Assembly: GCF_001310085.1 (NCBI RefSeq)
Contig: NZ_CP012643.1
Location: 4,470,001 to 4,534,000, forward strand
From: Rufibacter tibetensis
Lineage (GTDB): Bacteria > Bacteroidota > Bacteroidia > Cytophagales > Hymenobacteraceae
DNA length: 64,000 bases
Direction: 5' to 3'
Position 1 is the stretch's first letter. Every line of letters begins with the position of its first letter. Shown piece by piece: positions 17,696 to 26,783 of this stretch. The translations under genes and the position numbers were made by a program. The notes below the pieces were generated by a model. That model had not been told where the DNA came from, ran no database searches, and was given only the letters and a program-made list of their open reading frames with translations.

Positions 17696-19072
17696 ATGGC
17701 AAAACGGAATTCAAACAAACTGATCTACATCTTGGGTGGCCTACTGGTCCTCATAGTAGTTGGTTTACTTATAGCTAAAAAGAGCGGCTGGATTGGTAAG
17801 AAAGAAGGGGTAGAGGTTGCAGTTGCCAAAGCCAAACCAACCTCTATTGTGGAGAAAGTAAGTGCCTCAGGCAAAGTGCAACCTGAGATTGAAGTAAAAA
17901 TAAGCCCTGACGTATCCGGTGAAATTACCGAGTTATATGTGAAAGAAGGAGACTCTGTCGTGGCAGGTCAGTTACTGCTTAGAATTCGCCCTGACAACTA
18001 TCAAGCCATGGTAGAGATGCAATCTGCCTCAGTAAATACCCAACGCGCCAACCTTGCCCAGAGCAGAGCCCGATTAAACCAGGCCATGGCTAACAGCAAG
18101 AACATTCAGCAGTCGTATGAGCGGAACCGCAAGCTGTTTGAACAAAAAGTGATCTCCCAATCAGATTTTGACGCGGCAAAAGCACAGTATGAAGCCAATA
18201 GGGCCGAAGTGGATGCCGCTCGTCAAAGTGTAAGGGCCGCTGAATCTACTGTTCGCAGTGCCAGTGCCTCTTTAGAGGAGTCCAGAAGAAACCTTGACAA
18301 AACCACTATTTATGCCCCGGTAAGCGGCACAGTTTCCAAATTGAACGTAGAGCGCGGAGAGCGGGTGGTAGGTACCTCCCAGATGGCAGGTACGGAAATC
18401 ATGCGCATTGCCAACCTCAACAACATGGAAGTACGGGTAAACGTGAACGAGAACGACATTGTGAGGGTACAGTTGAATGACTCTGCTATTATTGAAGTAG
18501 ATTCGTACACCAATTCTAACCGTAAGTTTAGAGGTATTGTCACTTCGATTGCCAACACTGCTAAAGATGTAGCAACTTTAGAAGCCGTTACGGAGTTTGA
18601 GGTGCGCATCAGGTTATTGAATGATTCTTACCAGGATCTGCAGAAGAATAACCGAACCCCTTTCAGACCAGGCATGACTGCTTCCGTAGACATCATCACA
18701 GAGCAGAAAGACAACGTACTCTCCGTTCCTTTGGCGGCCGTGACTACCCGCGCTAAAGACAAGCCGAAAGGCACGCCAGCCTCTACTGTTTCACAGGAAA
18801 GTGACAAACCTGTTCGGGTGGAAGACAGACCTGATGAAGTAGTGTTTGTGCACGAGGGCGGCAAAGTGAAAATGGTGAAAGTAAAAACAGGTATTAGTGA
18901 TTTTGACAACATAGAGATCTTGTCTGGCTTGAAAGCCGGCCAGGAGGTAGTCTCCGGGCCTTTCAAAGCCGTATCCAAGCAACTAAAAGAAGGTGATTTG
19001 GTAACGGTAAAAGATGAAAAAGCCTTGAACAGAGACGAAAAAGAAGAAGAAGAAGAGACGACAGAAGAATAA
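17696..19072 (+). CDS. HlyD/RND-type periplasmic adaptor (membrane fusion protein)
   Basis: A 458-residue protein anchored by a transmembrane helix at about residues 8-26 (LIYILGGLLVLIVVGLLIAK). Lipoyl-like halves follow (SGKVQPEIEVKISPDVSGEI, then TIYAPVSGTVSKLNVERGER) on either side of a coiled-coil hairpin (about residues 105-195). A beta-barrel domain carries the stretch LNNMEVRVNVNENDIVRVQL. The C-terminus is very acidic (EKEEEEETTEE). It would link an inner-membrane pump to the TolC-like channel. No ABC permease or RND pump gene follows; the next gene is gpsA, so the pump must be encoded elsewhere. Confidence 0.94.
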   Translation: MAKRNSNKLIYILGGLLVLIVVGLLIAKKSGWIGKKEGVEVAVAKAKPTSIVEKVSASGKVQPEIEVKISPDVSGEITELYVKEGDSVVAGQLLLRIRPDNYQAMVEMQSASVNTQRANLAQSRARLNQAMANSKNIQQSYERNRKLFEQKVISQSDFDAAKAQYEANRAEVDAARQSVRAAESTVRSASASLEESRRNLDKTTIYAPVSGTVSKLNVERGERVVGTSQMAGTEIMRIANLNNMEVRVNVNENDIVRVQLNDSAIIEVDSYTNSNRKFRGIVTSIANTAKDVATLEAVTEFEVRIRLLNDSYQDLQKNNRTPFRPGMTASVDIITEQKDNVLSVPLAAVTTRAKDKPKGTPASTVSQESDKPVRVEDRPDEVVFVHEGGKVKMVKVKTGISDFDNIEILSGLKAGQEVVSGPFKAVSKQLKEGDLVTVKDEKALNRDEKEEEEETTEE

Positions 19073-19076
19073 AGCT

Positions 19077-20075
19077 TTGCAGAACAGAGAAAAGGTAGCC
19101 GTTCTAGGCGGCGGAAGTTGGGCGACAGCCCTGGTGAAGGTCTTATCAGAAAATAAAACAGACGTAAGCTGGTGGCTCCGGAACAAAGAAGATGTGCGCC
19201 ACTTACAGCAATATGCGCACAACCCCAGGTATCTGAGCGGTGTTCGTTTTGATTTGGAGTATGTGCATCCTTCCAATGACATCCGGGAAACAGTTGCCAA
19301 TGCCGAGTGGGTGATTTTGGCAGTACCGGCGGCCTTTGTACAGGAAGCGTTAGCTGCTCTGGTACCAGATGCCCTGAAAGGAAAAACCGTTGTTTCTGCG
19401 GTAAAAGGAATGATCCCCGGACAGAACCTGCTCATTACAGATTTCCTGGAACAGGAATATGGCGTACCCGCCGACCGGCAGTGCGTGATTGCCGGTCCTT
19501 GCCACGCCGAAGAAGTTGCCTTGGAAAAGCAATCGTACCTGACCATTGGGTCGCATGACCTGACACGGGCTGAGATGTTCTGTGCCCTGCTCCGCAACCG
19601 CTATGTAAAAGCAAATCCCTTGGATGACATTGATGGCGTGGAATATTGCGCCGTTATGAAGAATATCATTGCCTTAGCCTGCGGTATTGCGCACGGACTT
19701 AATTACGGAGACAACTTCCAGGCAGTGATGGTATCCAATTCTATGGAGGAAATAGAGCGCTTCTTAGATGCTTTGATGCCTCACCACCGTGACCTGAAAG
19801 GAAGTGCTTACTTGGGAGATTTGCTCGTGACTGCCTATTCCCAGTTCAGCCGTAACCGTACTTTCGGGAATATGATTGGCCGCGGCTACACCGTCAAGTC
19901 TGCCCAGTTTGAGATGAACATGGTGGCCGAGGGATATTACGCCGTGCAAAGCATCTACCAACTAAACAAGCACCTGAAAGTAGACATGCCTATCACTACC
20001 GCGGTATACAACATCTTGTATGAACGTATCTCACCGGGAGTTGAGATTGAGATATTAAAAGATAAGTTTAAGTAA
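19077..20075 (+). CDS. gpsA: NAD(P)H-dependent glycerol-3-phosphate dehydrogenase
   Basis: A 332-residue cytoplasmic enzyme that reduces dihydroxyacetone phosphate to sn-glycerol 3-phosphate for phospholipid synthesis. The Rossmann loop is VAVLGGGSWATALVKVL. The substrate region reads VIAGPCHAEEVALEKQSYLT, where most bacteria have GPSFAxE. The catalytic Lys lies in EYCAVMKNIIALACGIAHGL. The closing signature is YLGDLLVTAYSQFSRNRTFG. The gene starts with TTG at 19077, four bases after the adaptor stop, so it is the fourth gene of the sdaAB-tolC-hlyD operon, an odd combination with export genes. Confidence 0.94.
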   Translation: MQNREKVAVLGGGSWATALVKVLSENKTDVSWWLRNKEDVRHLQQYAHNPRYLSGVRFDLEYVHPSNDIRETVANAEWVILAVPAAFVQEALAALVPDALKGKTVVSAVKGMIPGQNLLITDFLEQEYGVPADRQCVIAGPCHAEEVALEKQSYLTIGSHDLTRAEMFCALLRNRYVKANPLDDIDGVEYCAVMKNIIALACGIAHGLNYGDNFQAVMVSNSMEEIERFLDALMPHHRDLKGSAYLGDLLVTAYSQFSRNRTFGNMIGRGYTVKSAQFEMNMVAEGYYAVQSIYQLNKHLKVDMPITTAVYNILYERISPGVEIEILKDKFK

Positions 20076-20110
20076 GGAGTTTTTAAAGCTTTACATACGA
20101 ATGAGCCCCA

Positions 20111-20153
20111 AAAACAGAAAACCCGCCCTAAACCAGAGCGGGTTTTCTGTTTT
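20111..20153. terminator. Bidirectional terminator between gpsA and maf
   Basis: Arms of 16 bases at 20111-20126 and 20138-20153 (AAAACAGAAAACCCGC and its reverse complement) with an 11-base loop. It serves the convergent gpsA and maf genes. Confidence 0.9.
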
Positions 20154-20235
20154 ATAGCCTTTTCAAGAAAAACAACCTCAAAGCAACATCATGTTTTAAG
20201 CAGCTTTTCTAAAAAGGAGTTGTAAACAGGAATGA

Positions 20236-20805
20236 CTAAAACACCAGGAGTTCTTCATATAACCGATGCACCGGCAAGCCCATCACGTTGAAGTAAGATC
20301 CTTCAATCCGTTCAATGCCTACCAAGCCTAACCAGTCCTGAGCGCCGTAGCTGCCTGCTTTGTCAAAAGGCTTATAGGTATTGATGTAAAAGTCTATTTC
20401 GTCACGGGTGAGATCTCTGAAATGAACGGTGGTCACATCATGAAAAACCACGCTTTTCTCCAGGCTTAGCAGACATACTCCGGTGTACACTTCATGGCTG
20501 CGGCCCGAAAGCATGGTGAGCATGCGGGTAGCTTGGGCGTGATCGTAGGGCTTGTTTAAGATGATTTCATCCAGGCAGACAATTGTATCAGCGGTGATGA
20601 TGACTTCCTCCGGCTGAAGGTCTTCGCGGTACGCACTAGCCTTATGGGCGGCTAAATACTCTGCCACTTCTGCACGGCCCAGTTCTGGTGGGTAGTTTTC
20701 ATCTACTTCTTTTACTCGTATCTGGAAAGGCAAGCCCAAATTGGTGAGCAGTTCCTTGCGCCGTGGAGAGTTGGAAGCCAGGATATAGTTTTTAGTTAAA
20801 TTCAT
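20236..20805 (-). CDS. maf: Maf-like nucleoside triphosphate pyrophosphatase
   Basis: A 189-residue enzyme of the Maf/HAM1 fold that hydrolyses dTTP, UTP or modified nucleotides to the monophosphate and pyrophosphate. Signatures: LASNSPRRKELLTNLGLPF at the N-terminus, VDENYPPE, the catalytic ITADTIVCLDEIILNKP, and AGSYGAQDWLGLVGIERIEG at the C-terminus. The start overlaps the end of the upstream DUF1015 gene by 14 bases, so the two are one translational unit. Confidence 0.94.
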   Translation of the reverse strand: MNLTKNYILASNSPRRKELLTNLGLPFQIRVKEVDENYPPELGRAEVAEYLAAHKASAYREDLQPEEVIITADTIVCLDEIILNKPYDHAQATRMLTMLSGRSHEVYTGVCLLSLEKSVVFHDVTTVHFRDLTRDEIDFYINTYKPFDKAGSYGAQDWLGLVGIERIEGSYFNVMGLPVHRLYEELLVF

Positions 20806-22069
20806 TTTCTTCTATTGAGCTGAATAAAAACCCGCAAATGACTTTGGGGTAAAAGAACGTTGATTTCTGTGGCATCACGGCTCCCGAATGGCACACCCGC
20901 TGCACCTCTTCCATTTTCACTTCATTGGTGATAAGCGCCAGTTGGGCTTTGCCAGAGTCTACTTTGGTCAGGCATTCAGCAAAAGACCGGACATAGGAGA
21001 GGCCTTCGTATTGGCGCTGTGCCTCCGCCGAAATACCCAGCACTTGTTCCAGAATAAAGTAGTGCATGACTGTGAGGTCCAGGTCTTTTACTTCCTGCGG
21101 GATATTCCAGGCGAGTTGCGCATGTACTTCGGGCTTTAACCTGACCTTGTACGCTTCCCCTTGTAAATACACGCCAAAAGCCCACTTCTTACCGGTGATA
21201 ACCTCATTTAATTCAAAGGGTTCTTCAATAGGTCGAATGGTAAAATACTCCTCCAGTTTTTGCAAAAACACTTCAGGAGAAATGGGTAAAGCTTCTAGAA
21301 GCCTGTGAGTTGGCAGAATACGCAAGTCGTCTGAAGCCGCGTTGGTCAGGTACATGAGGTGGTAATGGAATGCCTCATCACCGGTAGCATCTGGATTAGC
21401 TTGCAACATCTTCTGCCGGTACTGCAAAGACCCTTCATACCGGTGGTGCCCATCTGCTAAGATTACCTGCTGATCCTCTAGAAGGTCCACAAATTTCTGG
21501 ATAACTTCTGCATCATGTATCACAGACAGCACATCACGTACGCCCTGGTAATCTTCAGATACATAAAGGGGCGAAGTGATGCTTTCATCCATGTACTGTT
21601 CTAAAGATAAGGTTGCATCAGTGAACAGGCCGTGGGTAGCGCTGGTATGTAATTTGGTTTGCTCCAAGAGTTCCACCCGATCGTTCACTGCCGAGGGCAT
21701 GGTGTTCTCATGCCGAAGAATGACCTGCTCCTCCCAAGGGTACGCCTTGATGTGGCACATGAAGCCTTTGCGGCAGTACTCGCGGCTAGAACCCGGAAGA
21801 GTGAAGTACTGGTAGTATACATATATCCCCGGAAGCTGATCCTGCTGCAGAATGCCTGCCCGTTTCCAGTGTTCCAAGGTGCGGCGGGCACTATCGGCGG
21901 GGTCAGGGCCCGGGGGTACGGAGAGGTGGATGCTGTTGTAGGAATTCCGGTATAGGGCCTGCCGCTGTTTCAATGACACCACGTCAAACAGGGGTGAAGT
22001 GAGCGCGTCAATGGAAAAAGGAAGCCTGGGATTGTACCTAAAGCCTTTGATTGGTAAAATATGAGCCAT
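20792..22069 (-). CDS. DUF1015 family protein
   Basis: A 425-residue cytoplasmic protein. Recognisable family features are the N-terminal IKGFRYNPRLPFSIDALTSP, the central DGHHRYEGSLQYRQKM motif with its two adjacent His residues, and the C-terminal FFYPKVICGFLFSSI. The DGHHRYE motif suggests a metal or nucleotide site, but no reaction is established that I can name. In many bacteria this gene lies near serine biosynthesis genes; here it overlaps maf and follows pdxH in the same direction. Confidence 0.88.
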   Translation of the reverse strand: MAHILPIKGFRYNPRLPFSIDALTSPLFDVVSLKQRQALYRNSYNSIHLSVPPGPDPADSARRTLEHWKRAGILQQDQLPGIYVYYQYFTLPGSSREYCRKGFMCHIKAYPWEEQVILRHENTMPSAVNDRVELLEQTKLHTSATHGLFTDATLSLEQYMDESITSPLYVSEDYQGVRDVLSVIHDAEVIQKFVDLLEDQQVILADGHHRYEGSLQYRQKMLQANPDATGDEAFHYHLMYLTNAASDDLRILPTHRLLEALPISPEVFLQKLEEYFTIRPIEEPFELNEVITGKKWAFGVYLQGEAYKVRLKPEVHAQLAWNIPQEVKDLDLTVMHYFILEQVLGISAEAQRQYEGLSYVRSFAECLTKVDSGKAQLALITNEVKMEEVQRVCHSGAVMPQKSTFFYPKVICGFLFSSIEENEFN

Positions 22070-22113
22070 TTACTGTTTTGTCTCTGTTTTTTAAAAAGGA
22101 AGTGAAAAGCGTA

Positions 22114-22767
22114 TCAGGGAGCCAGCCGGTTGATGTGCCAGGTTCCGTTGCTTTCCTGTTCAAACAGAAGACGGTCATGCAGGCGGTTCTGTCTTCCTTG
22201 CCAAAACTCTATCCGTTCAGGCCGTACCAGGTACCCGCCCCAGTGCTCAGGCCGGGGAATCACTTCCATATCTTTGAATTTAGCGGAGTATTCCTTTTCC
22301 AGGTTTTCCAGAAAGAACCGGTCCTCAATTGGTTGGCTTTGCGGCGATGACCAGGCACCAATCTGACTTCCGCGGGGGCGGCTATGAAAATAAGCTTCCG
22401 ATTTCTCGGCTGGCAACCGTTCAACAGTTCCTTCCACCCGTACCTGACGTTCAAGCACTGGCCAGAAAAAGGTAAGGGCGGCATAAGGGTTTTCCAGTAG
22501 CTGCTGTCCTTTTCGGCTCTCGTAGTTTGTATAAAAGACAAAGCCCTCTTTTTCCAGGGCTTTCAGCAACACAACCCGGGCAGTTGGTCTGCCTTGCGGG
22601 GAGGCTGTACTCAAGGTCATGGCGGTGGGTTCGTCTGCCTTGGCAGTAAGGGCTTCCTGCATCCAGGTTTCAAACTGTTTAAAAGGGTCCTTAGATACTG
22701 CGTCTAGGGTGAGTTCCTTTAAGGAATAGTTGATCCTGATATCAGCAAGAGACAATGGTGCTTCCAT
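22114..22767 (-). CDS. pdxH: Pyridoxamine 5'-phosphate oxidase
   Basis: A 217-residue FMN enzyme that oxidises pyridoxine or pyridoxamine 5'-phosphate to pyridoxal 5'-phosphate, the last step of vitamin B6 synthesis and salvage. FMN-binding motifs: AMTLSTASPQGRPTARVVLL and FVFYTNYESRKGQQL. Substrate-binding and dimer region: SRPRGSQIGAWSSPQSQPI. The C-terminal signature is RIEFWQGRQNRLHDRLLF. It ends in NRLAP, the usual family terminus. It is read leftward, 44 bases upstream of the DUF1015 gene, so it may lead a pdxH-DUF1015-maf unit. Confidence 0.96.
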   Translation of the reverse strand: MEAPLSLADIRINYSLKELTLDAVSKDPFKQFETWMQEALTAKADEPTAMTLSTASPQGRPTARVVLLKALEKEGFVFYTNYESRKGQQLLENPYAALTFFWPVLERQVRVEGTVERLPAEKSEAYFHSRPRGSQIGAWSSPQSQPIEDRFFLENLEKEYSAKFKDMEVIPRPEHWGGYLVRPERIEFWQGRQNRLHDRLLFEQESNGTWHINRLAP

Positions 22768-22983
22768 AACAAAAGGCAGAAGTAGTTGAGGAGGCCAAAA
22801 GTAGGGCTTTCTCCTGAAAAGGTACAGATTCCTTTTAAATAGCCCTTTCTTTTACTATTACCCCAAATACGACAGACTTGGTAAATGCGTTAATAGAAAG
22901 CAAATAAAAGGCTCTAGCAAACCAATTGCCGGTTGAATCAGTAAGTATAGAGAGCGAAATCCACGGAACAGATGAGAAGAAAG

Positions 22984-23538
22984 ATGGCGAAAGAAATCCA
23001 GAACGGGAGCATATTGATTTCAGAACCTTTCCTGGGTGACCCCAACTTTGAAAGAAGTGTTGTGGTCATCTGTCAGCATGACAAAGAAGGGACAGTAGGC
23101 TTGGTTTTGAACCGGGTTTCTGCCCTGCACTTATCAGATGTGGTAGAGGTGAATGAAGAGATATTTGACATGCCGTTGGCGGTAGGCGGGCCTATGCAGC
23201 CCAATACCTTGCATTACATTCACAGACTGCCTCATTTAACAGATGCGCAGCCTATTTCTTCTGAGCTTTATTGGGGCGGTGACTTTGAAGAATTAACCCG
23301 TTGGTTGAATGAAGGATTGGTATCACAGGATGAAATCAGGTTTTTTGTGGGTTATTCCGGGTGGAGCCCAGGCCAATTACAGGAAGAAATTGAGAAAAAT
23401 GTTTGGTTTATTAATAACAATGCTGCGAATAAATTGCTTACTTTGAATATAGATACCTTGTGGCGCGACATCTTAAAAGAGATGGGCGGTAAGTACAAGA
23501 TGTACGCAAACTACCCAGCAGACCCAAGCTTAAACTAA
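22984..23538 (+). CDS. YqgE/AlgH family protein (DUF179)
   Basis: About 184 residues of the UPF0301/DUF179 fold. Diagnostic motifs are GSILISEPFLGDPNFERSVV at the start, the GTVGLVLNRV stretch, LAVGGPMQPNTLHYIHRLP, and RFFVGYSGWSPGQLQEEIEK. AlgH was named for a regulatory effect on alginate in Pseudomonas, but no molecular activity is proven. An ATG at 22972 is also in frame; the ATG at 22984 has a purine-rich stretch (GAGAAGAAAG) ahead of it and matches the family start. The DUF349 gene follows 25 bases later. Confidence 0.92.
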   Translation: MAKEIQNGSILISEPFLGDPNFERSVVVICQHDKEGTVGLVLNRVSALHLSDVVEVNEEIFDMPLAVGGPMQPNTLHYIHRLPHLTDAQPISSELYWGGDFEELTRWLNEGLVSQDEIRFFVGYSGWSPGQLQEEIEKNVWFINNNAANKLLTLNIDTLWRDILKEMGGKYKMYANYPADPSLN

Positions 23539-23563
23539 TTCAAAGGCGCAAAGCCCCACGTGT

Positions 23564-25762
23564 ATGATGAACCAAGATCCGGAAAATCAGCAAAACGGTA
23601 AAACGGAAGAACAAGCAAACCAGGAACAAACGCAAGATCAGCGCAGAATTCTGGAAGAACGTTTGGCCGAAATAAATGCCCGCAGCCAGGCCACTACCAC
23701 TACTGCCTCTGCAGACATGATGGAAGAAACACCAGCCGTGGAGGAAGACCCCGCCTCTGAAAGGGTTACATTTGAAGAAGTAACTGAAGTGGCTGCTCCT
23801 CAGATACAGCCAGAAATGACGCAATCTTCAGTGCTAGCTTCTGAAGACACCATCACAGCGCCAGTGGCAGTAGATCAAACCACGCCACCAACTGCAGCAT
23901 CAACGCAAAACACAGCACCAGAGAACGACTCAACTGAGCAAATAGTAGATTCTCCGGTAGTTGCTGCTCCAGTGGAGTCTTTTCCGGAAGGCGTTACTCA
24001 GACACCAGGGGTGCACGAGGAGGCACACCATGAAGAAGAGGAACTTCACCCTGAGGAGGATTATACTCACTTGCCTATTGATGAAATCAGAGCTCGTATT
24101 TTGGCACTGGCGCAGGAAGGCAACGTTCGTAAATCAGGCCGTGCCCTGAACAATCTGTACCGGGTATATGAGCCGCAGTTCCAGGAAGAGCGGCAAGAGG
24201 CCCTAAACCGGTTCATTGCAGAAGGTGGTTCACCAGATGATTTTGAATACAATGCGCCGCGCGCCCATAAAGATGTGGAACAGGCCATGCAGCGGTTCAG
24301 GGAAGCTCGTTTCAGAGAGCAGCGCCAGGAAGAAGAGCAGAAAATATCAAACCTGCAAAAAAAGCGGGATTTGCTTGAACGCCTCCGGCTGTTCATTGAG
24401 TCCTCCGAAACCCAAACCAGCGGCAACTCCATCAAGGAACTGCAGAACGAGTGGAAAGCCATTGGTCAGGTACCTACCGCTGAGGCCCAGCAGTTGTGGA
24501 ATTCCTACCACGCCTTGCTGGACATGTATTATAACAACCGCAGCATCTTCTTTGAACTCAAGGAACTTGATCGCAAGCGTAACCTGGACGCCAAAAATCT
24601 GCTGTGCGAGCGCGCGGAGGCATTGGCCAAGGAAGAAAATATAAACAAAGCCCTGCAGGAACTGCGCCACTTACACGATGAGTGGAAGCACATTGGGCCG
24701 GTACCTAATGATCAGCGCGATCTGGTATGGAACCGTTTCATTCAGGCGTCAGAACAGGTACACGACCGCAAAAAAGCATTCTTTGAATCCAGAAAAGCCG
24801 AAGAAACAGCCAACCTGGACAAGAAGAGACAATTGCTGGCGCAGATAGAGCAGTTCTCGCATTTCACCTCAGACCGTATCAATGACTGGCGGGATAAAAC
24901 TGACCAGATCCAGCAGTTGAAAGAAGCTTGGGATGCAGCCGGACTAGTTCCTAAAGAAAATGCCGAGGAAGTAAACAAAGCTTTCTGGAGTTCCTATAAA
25001 GCTTTCTTCCACCATAAGAACACTTTCTTCAAAGCGCTGGACGAAGAGAAAATGCAGAACTACCGTCAAAAGGTGGCGTTGTGCGAAGAGGCTGAAAGTG
25101 TGCAAGGCAGTGAAGACTGGGATAGCACCAAAGAAAAGCTGATTCAGCTTCAAAAGAAATGGAAAACCATTGGCAGGGTACCTGACAAGTACTCAGATAA
25201 AATCTGGAATAGGTTTAGAACAGCATGTAATGCTTTCTTTGACCGCTTACACCAGGAGGCCCAAAACAAAGAAACCCAACTCAGCCAACTTTCTGCGCAA
25301 AAGCAAACCTATTGCGAGCAATTAGCCACCAAGGTAGCGGACCCGACGTTTGTGGGATCAATGGATGAGTTTAACCGGATTCACCAGGAGTGGCAGTCTT
25401 TCTCATCTGAAGGCAAGCGTAACCCAAAGGTGGAAGACCGGTTCCAATCTTTGCTTTCCAAGTATCTGGACAAAGTGCCGGAAATAGGCAAGGAGCAGAA
25501 AGAGCAGACCTTGTTCCAGCTTCAGCTAAACCATTTAAAGTCGAGCCCAGACGGAGACCAGAAGCTGTACCAAAAAGAACAGCACCTGCGCCGTGACATC
25601 ACGTCGCTGGAGAACGACATTTCTACCTTGAAGACCAATATTGAGTTTTTTGCCCGTTCAAAGAACGCTGAAAAACTTAGAGAAGAGTATCAGTCAAAGA
25701 TTGACGAGGCCCAAAATCGAATTCAGCACCTGAAAAGACAGTTGAAAGCGTTACGCTCGTAA
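23564..25762 (+). CDS. DUF349 repeat protein
   Basis: A 732-residue protein. Residues 1-165 are low-complexity (Glu, Gln, Thr, Ala, Pro) and probably disordered. Five DUF349-type helical repeats follow, recognisable by WK-x-IG-x-VP followed by a W/F-x-x-F helix: EWKAIGQVP, EWKHIGPVP, AWDAAGLVP, KWKTIGRVP and a diverged EWQSFSSEG. The C-terminal 80 residues form a coiled coil (DITSLENDISTLKTNIEFF). DUF349 proteins are of unknown biochemical function and occur widely in Bacteroidota. It lies downstream of the YqgE gene; the region after it is a terminator fused to the tRNA promoter. Confidence 0.88.
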   Translation: MMNQDPENQQNGKTEEQANQEQTQDQRRILEERLAEINARSQATTTTASADMMEETPAVEEDPASERVTFEEVTEVAAPQIQPEMTQSSVLASEDTITAPVAVDQTTPPTAASTQNTAPENDSTEQIVDSPVVAAPVESFPEGVTQTPGVHEEAHHEEEELHPEEDYTHLPIDEIRARILALAQEGNVRKSGRALNNLYRVYEPQFQEERQEALNRFIAEGGSPDDFEYNAPRAHKDVEQAMQRFREARFREQRQEEEQKISNLQKKRDLLERLRLFIESSETQTSGNSIKELQNEWKAIGQVPTAEAQQLWNSYHALLDMYYNNRSIFFELKELDRKRNLDAKNLLCERAEALAKEENINKALQELRHLHDEWKHIGPVPNDQRDLVWNRFIQASEQVHDRKKAFFESRKAEETANLDKKRQLLAQIEQFSHFTSDRINDWRDKTDQIQQLKEAWDAAGLVPKENAEEVNKAFWSSYKAFFHHKNTFFKALDEEKMQNYRQKVALCEEAESVQGSEDWDSTKEKLIQLQKKWKTIGRVPDKYSDKIWNRFRTACNAFFDRLHQEAQNKETQLSQLSAQKQTYCEQLATKVADPTFVGSMDEFNRIHQEWQSFSSEGKRNPKVEDRFQSLLSKYLDKVPEIGKEQKEQTLFQLQLNHLKSSPDGDQKLYQKEQHLRRDITSLENDISTLKTNIEFFARSKNAEKLREEYQSKIDEAQNRIQHLKRQLKALRS

Positions 25763-25813
25763 AATTTTCTGATTGACTTTCAGTGCCTTTCTAAAAAGGA
25801 AGTAAATAAGTTG

Positions 25814-25846
25814 AGAGGTCTTTTTGCAAATACCAAAAAGACCTCT
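25814..25846 (+). terminator. Terminator of the DUF349 gene, overlapping the tRNA-Thr promoter
   Basis: Perfect 13-base arms at 25814-25826 and 25834-25846 (AGAGGTCTTTTTG and its reverse complement) with a seven-base loop. The following bases, CTTTTGT, give only a short T-run. The 5' arm contains the promoter's -33 TTTG, and the 3' arm's last base starts its -7 element. Confidence 0.72.
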
Positions 25847-25853
25847 ACTTTTG
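25823..25853 (+). promoter_or_regulatory. Bacteroidota-type promoter of tRNA-Thr
   Basis: TTTG at 25823-25826, a 19-base spacer and TACTTTTG at 25846-25853 match the primary sigma consensus of Bacteroidota (TTTG-N19-21-TAnnTTTG). Transcription would begin near 25860, about 30 bases before the tRNA. Confidence 0.75.
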
Positions 25854-25891
25854 TATCGCTTTCAGAAACCTCCAGGGTTTTAAAAGCAAAA

Positions 25892-25964
<73 letters not shown>

Positions 25965-25970
25965 CATCTT

Positions 25971-26007
25971 AAAAGCACTTACTTGTTCCATACAGGTAAG
26001 TGCTTTT
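25971..26007. terminator. Terminator after tRNA-Thr
   Basis: Arms 25971-25982 and 25996-26007 pair perfectly over 12 bases (AAAAGCACTTAC), with further partial pairing inside, followed by TTC and T-runs. It also faces the convergent cupin gene. Confidence 0.86.
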
Positions 26008-26088
26008 TTCTTTAGGTGTTTTCAAGCCTTTTCTAAAAACAGGTTCTAAAACTAAAAAGGCACCACGCAGGCCATAGGCTTAGCTTTT

Positions 26089-26451
26089 CTACTCGGTGTC
26101 TGGTTCAAAGTTCACCTGGGTATCTTTGGTAAAAACGACATAGGCCCGTTTCCAGGGCTGGTCGCCCACCATACGCCACTTATGGCCGTTCCCTACAGTA
26201 TCCATGGCAATGAGAACATCTCCGGGTTTTAGGATGAAGGTCTTGCCCAAGCTGGTAGTAAATTCCAGAGTTCCAGTTAAGGTTAATACATATTGGGTGG
26301 TAGGTGCGGTATGCCAGTCATAGTCAAAATCTGCTGGCGTTTCTTTGAAGTGAAGTTCTTCCACTCCCGTCATCATTTTCTGGGTAATTGTTCCTTTTTG
26401 GAAGTGGGAATGCCCCTCTTCATCCGCGTATAATTTGTAAGCTGTGATCAT
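26089..26451 (-). CDS. Cupin-domain protein
   Basis: A 120-residue single-domain beta-barrel protein. The cupin core is seen in DWHTAPTTQYVLTLTGTLEF (motif 1, with a His but without the full two-His set) and LKPGDVLIAMDTVGNGHKW (motif 2 with its His). The reduced set of metal ligands makes catalysis uncertain; many such small cupins have unknown substrates. It has no operon partner. Confidence 0.82.
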   Translation of the reverse strand: MITAYKLYADEEGHSHFQKGTITQKMMTGVEELHFKETPADFDYDWHTAPTTQYVLTLTGTLEFTTSLGKTFILKPGDVLIAMDTVGNGHKWRMVGDQPWKRAYVVFTKDTQVNFEPDTE

Positions 26452-26783
26452 GTTTCAAATGCGTTTTTAAAATAGTATACCTAAAACGGGATCTGGAGTT
26501 ACTTCTATCCTAATAAAGGGCTCTCTTTTCACGTTAGAATTTAGTTTAGAGCGTAGAGAATTATAGTATAGTTCTAGAAACTAACTGAGGTGATTCTACA
26601 GAAATGAGTTAATCCCTTTTTCTCTATTTTATATATAGCTTTTTGAAAAGTAGAGGATATACAAAATGCTAACTTCTAAGGCATTATGTTTCAAGGGTAA
26701 CACTTCTTAGAATCTGTCTTTTTTGGTAGATAACCTTTTTACTATATTGTAAGTAAGTGCCCATTATTACACAACCAAAGAGC
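26452..26783. promoter_or_regulatory. AT-rich region ahead of the seven-gene cytoskeletal/stator cluster
   Basis: About 330 bases with no gene. A weak candidate promoter is TTTTTTG at 26719-26725 with TATATTG at 26743-26749 (17-base spacer, one base short of consensus). If real, transcription would start near 26756 and use the ATG at 26784 rather than the GTG at 26757. Confidence 0.3.
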
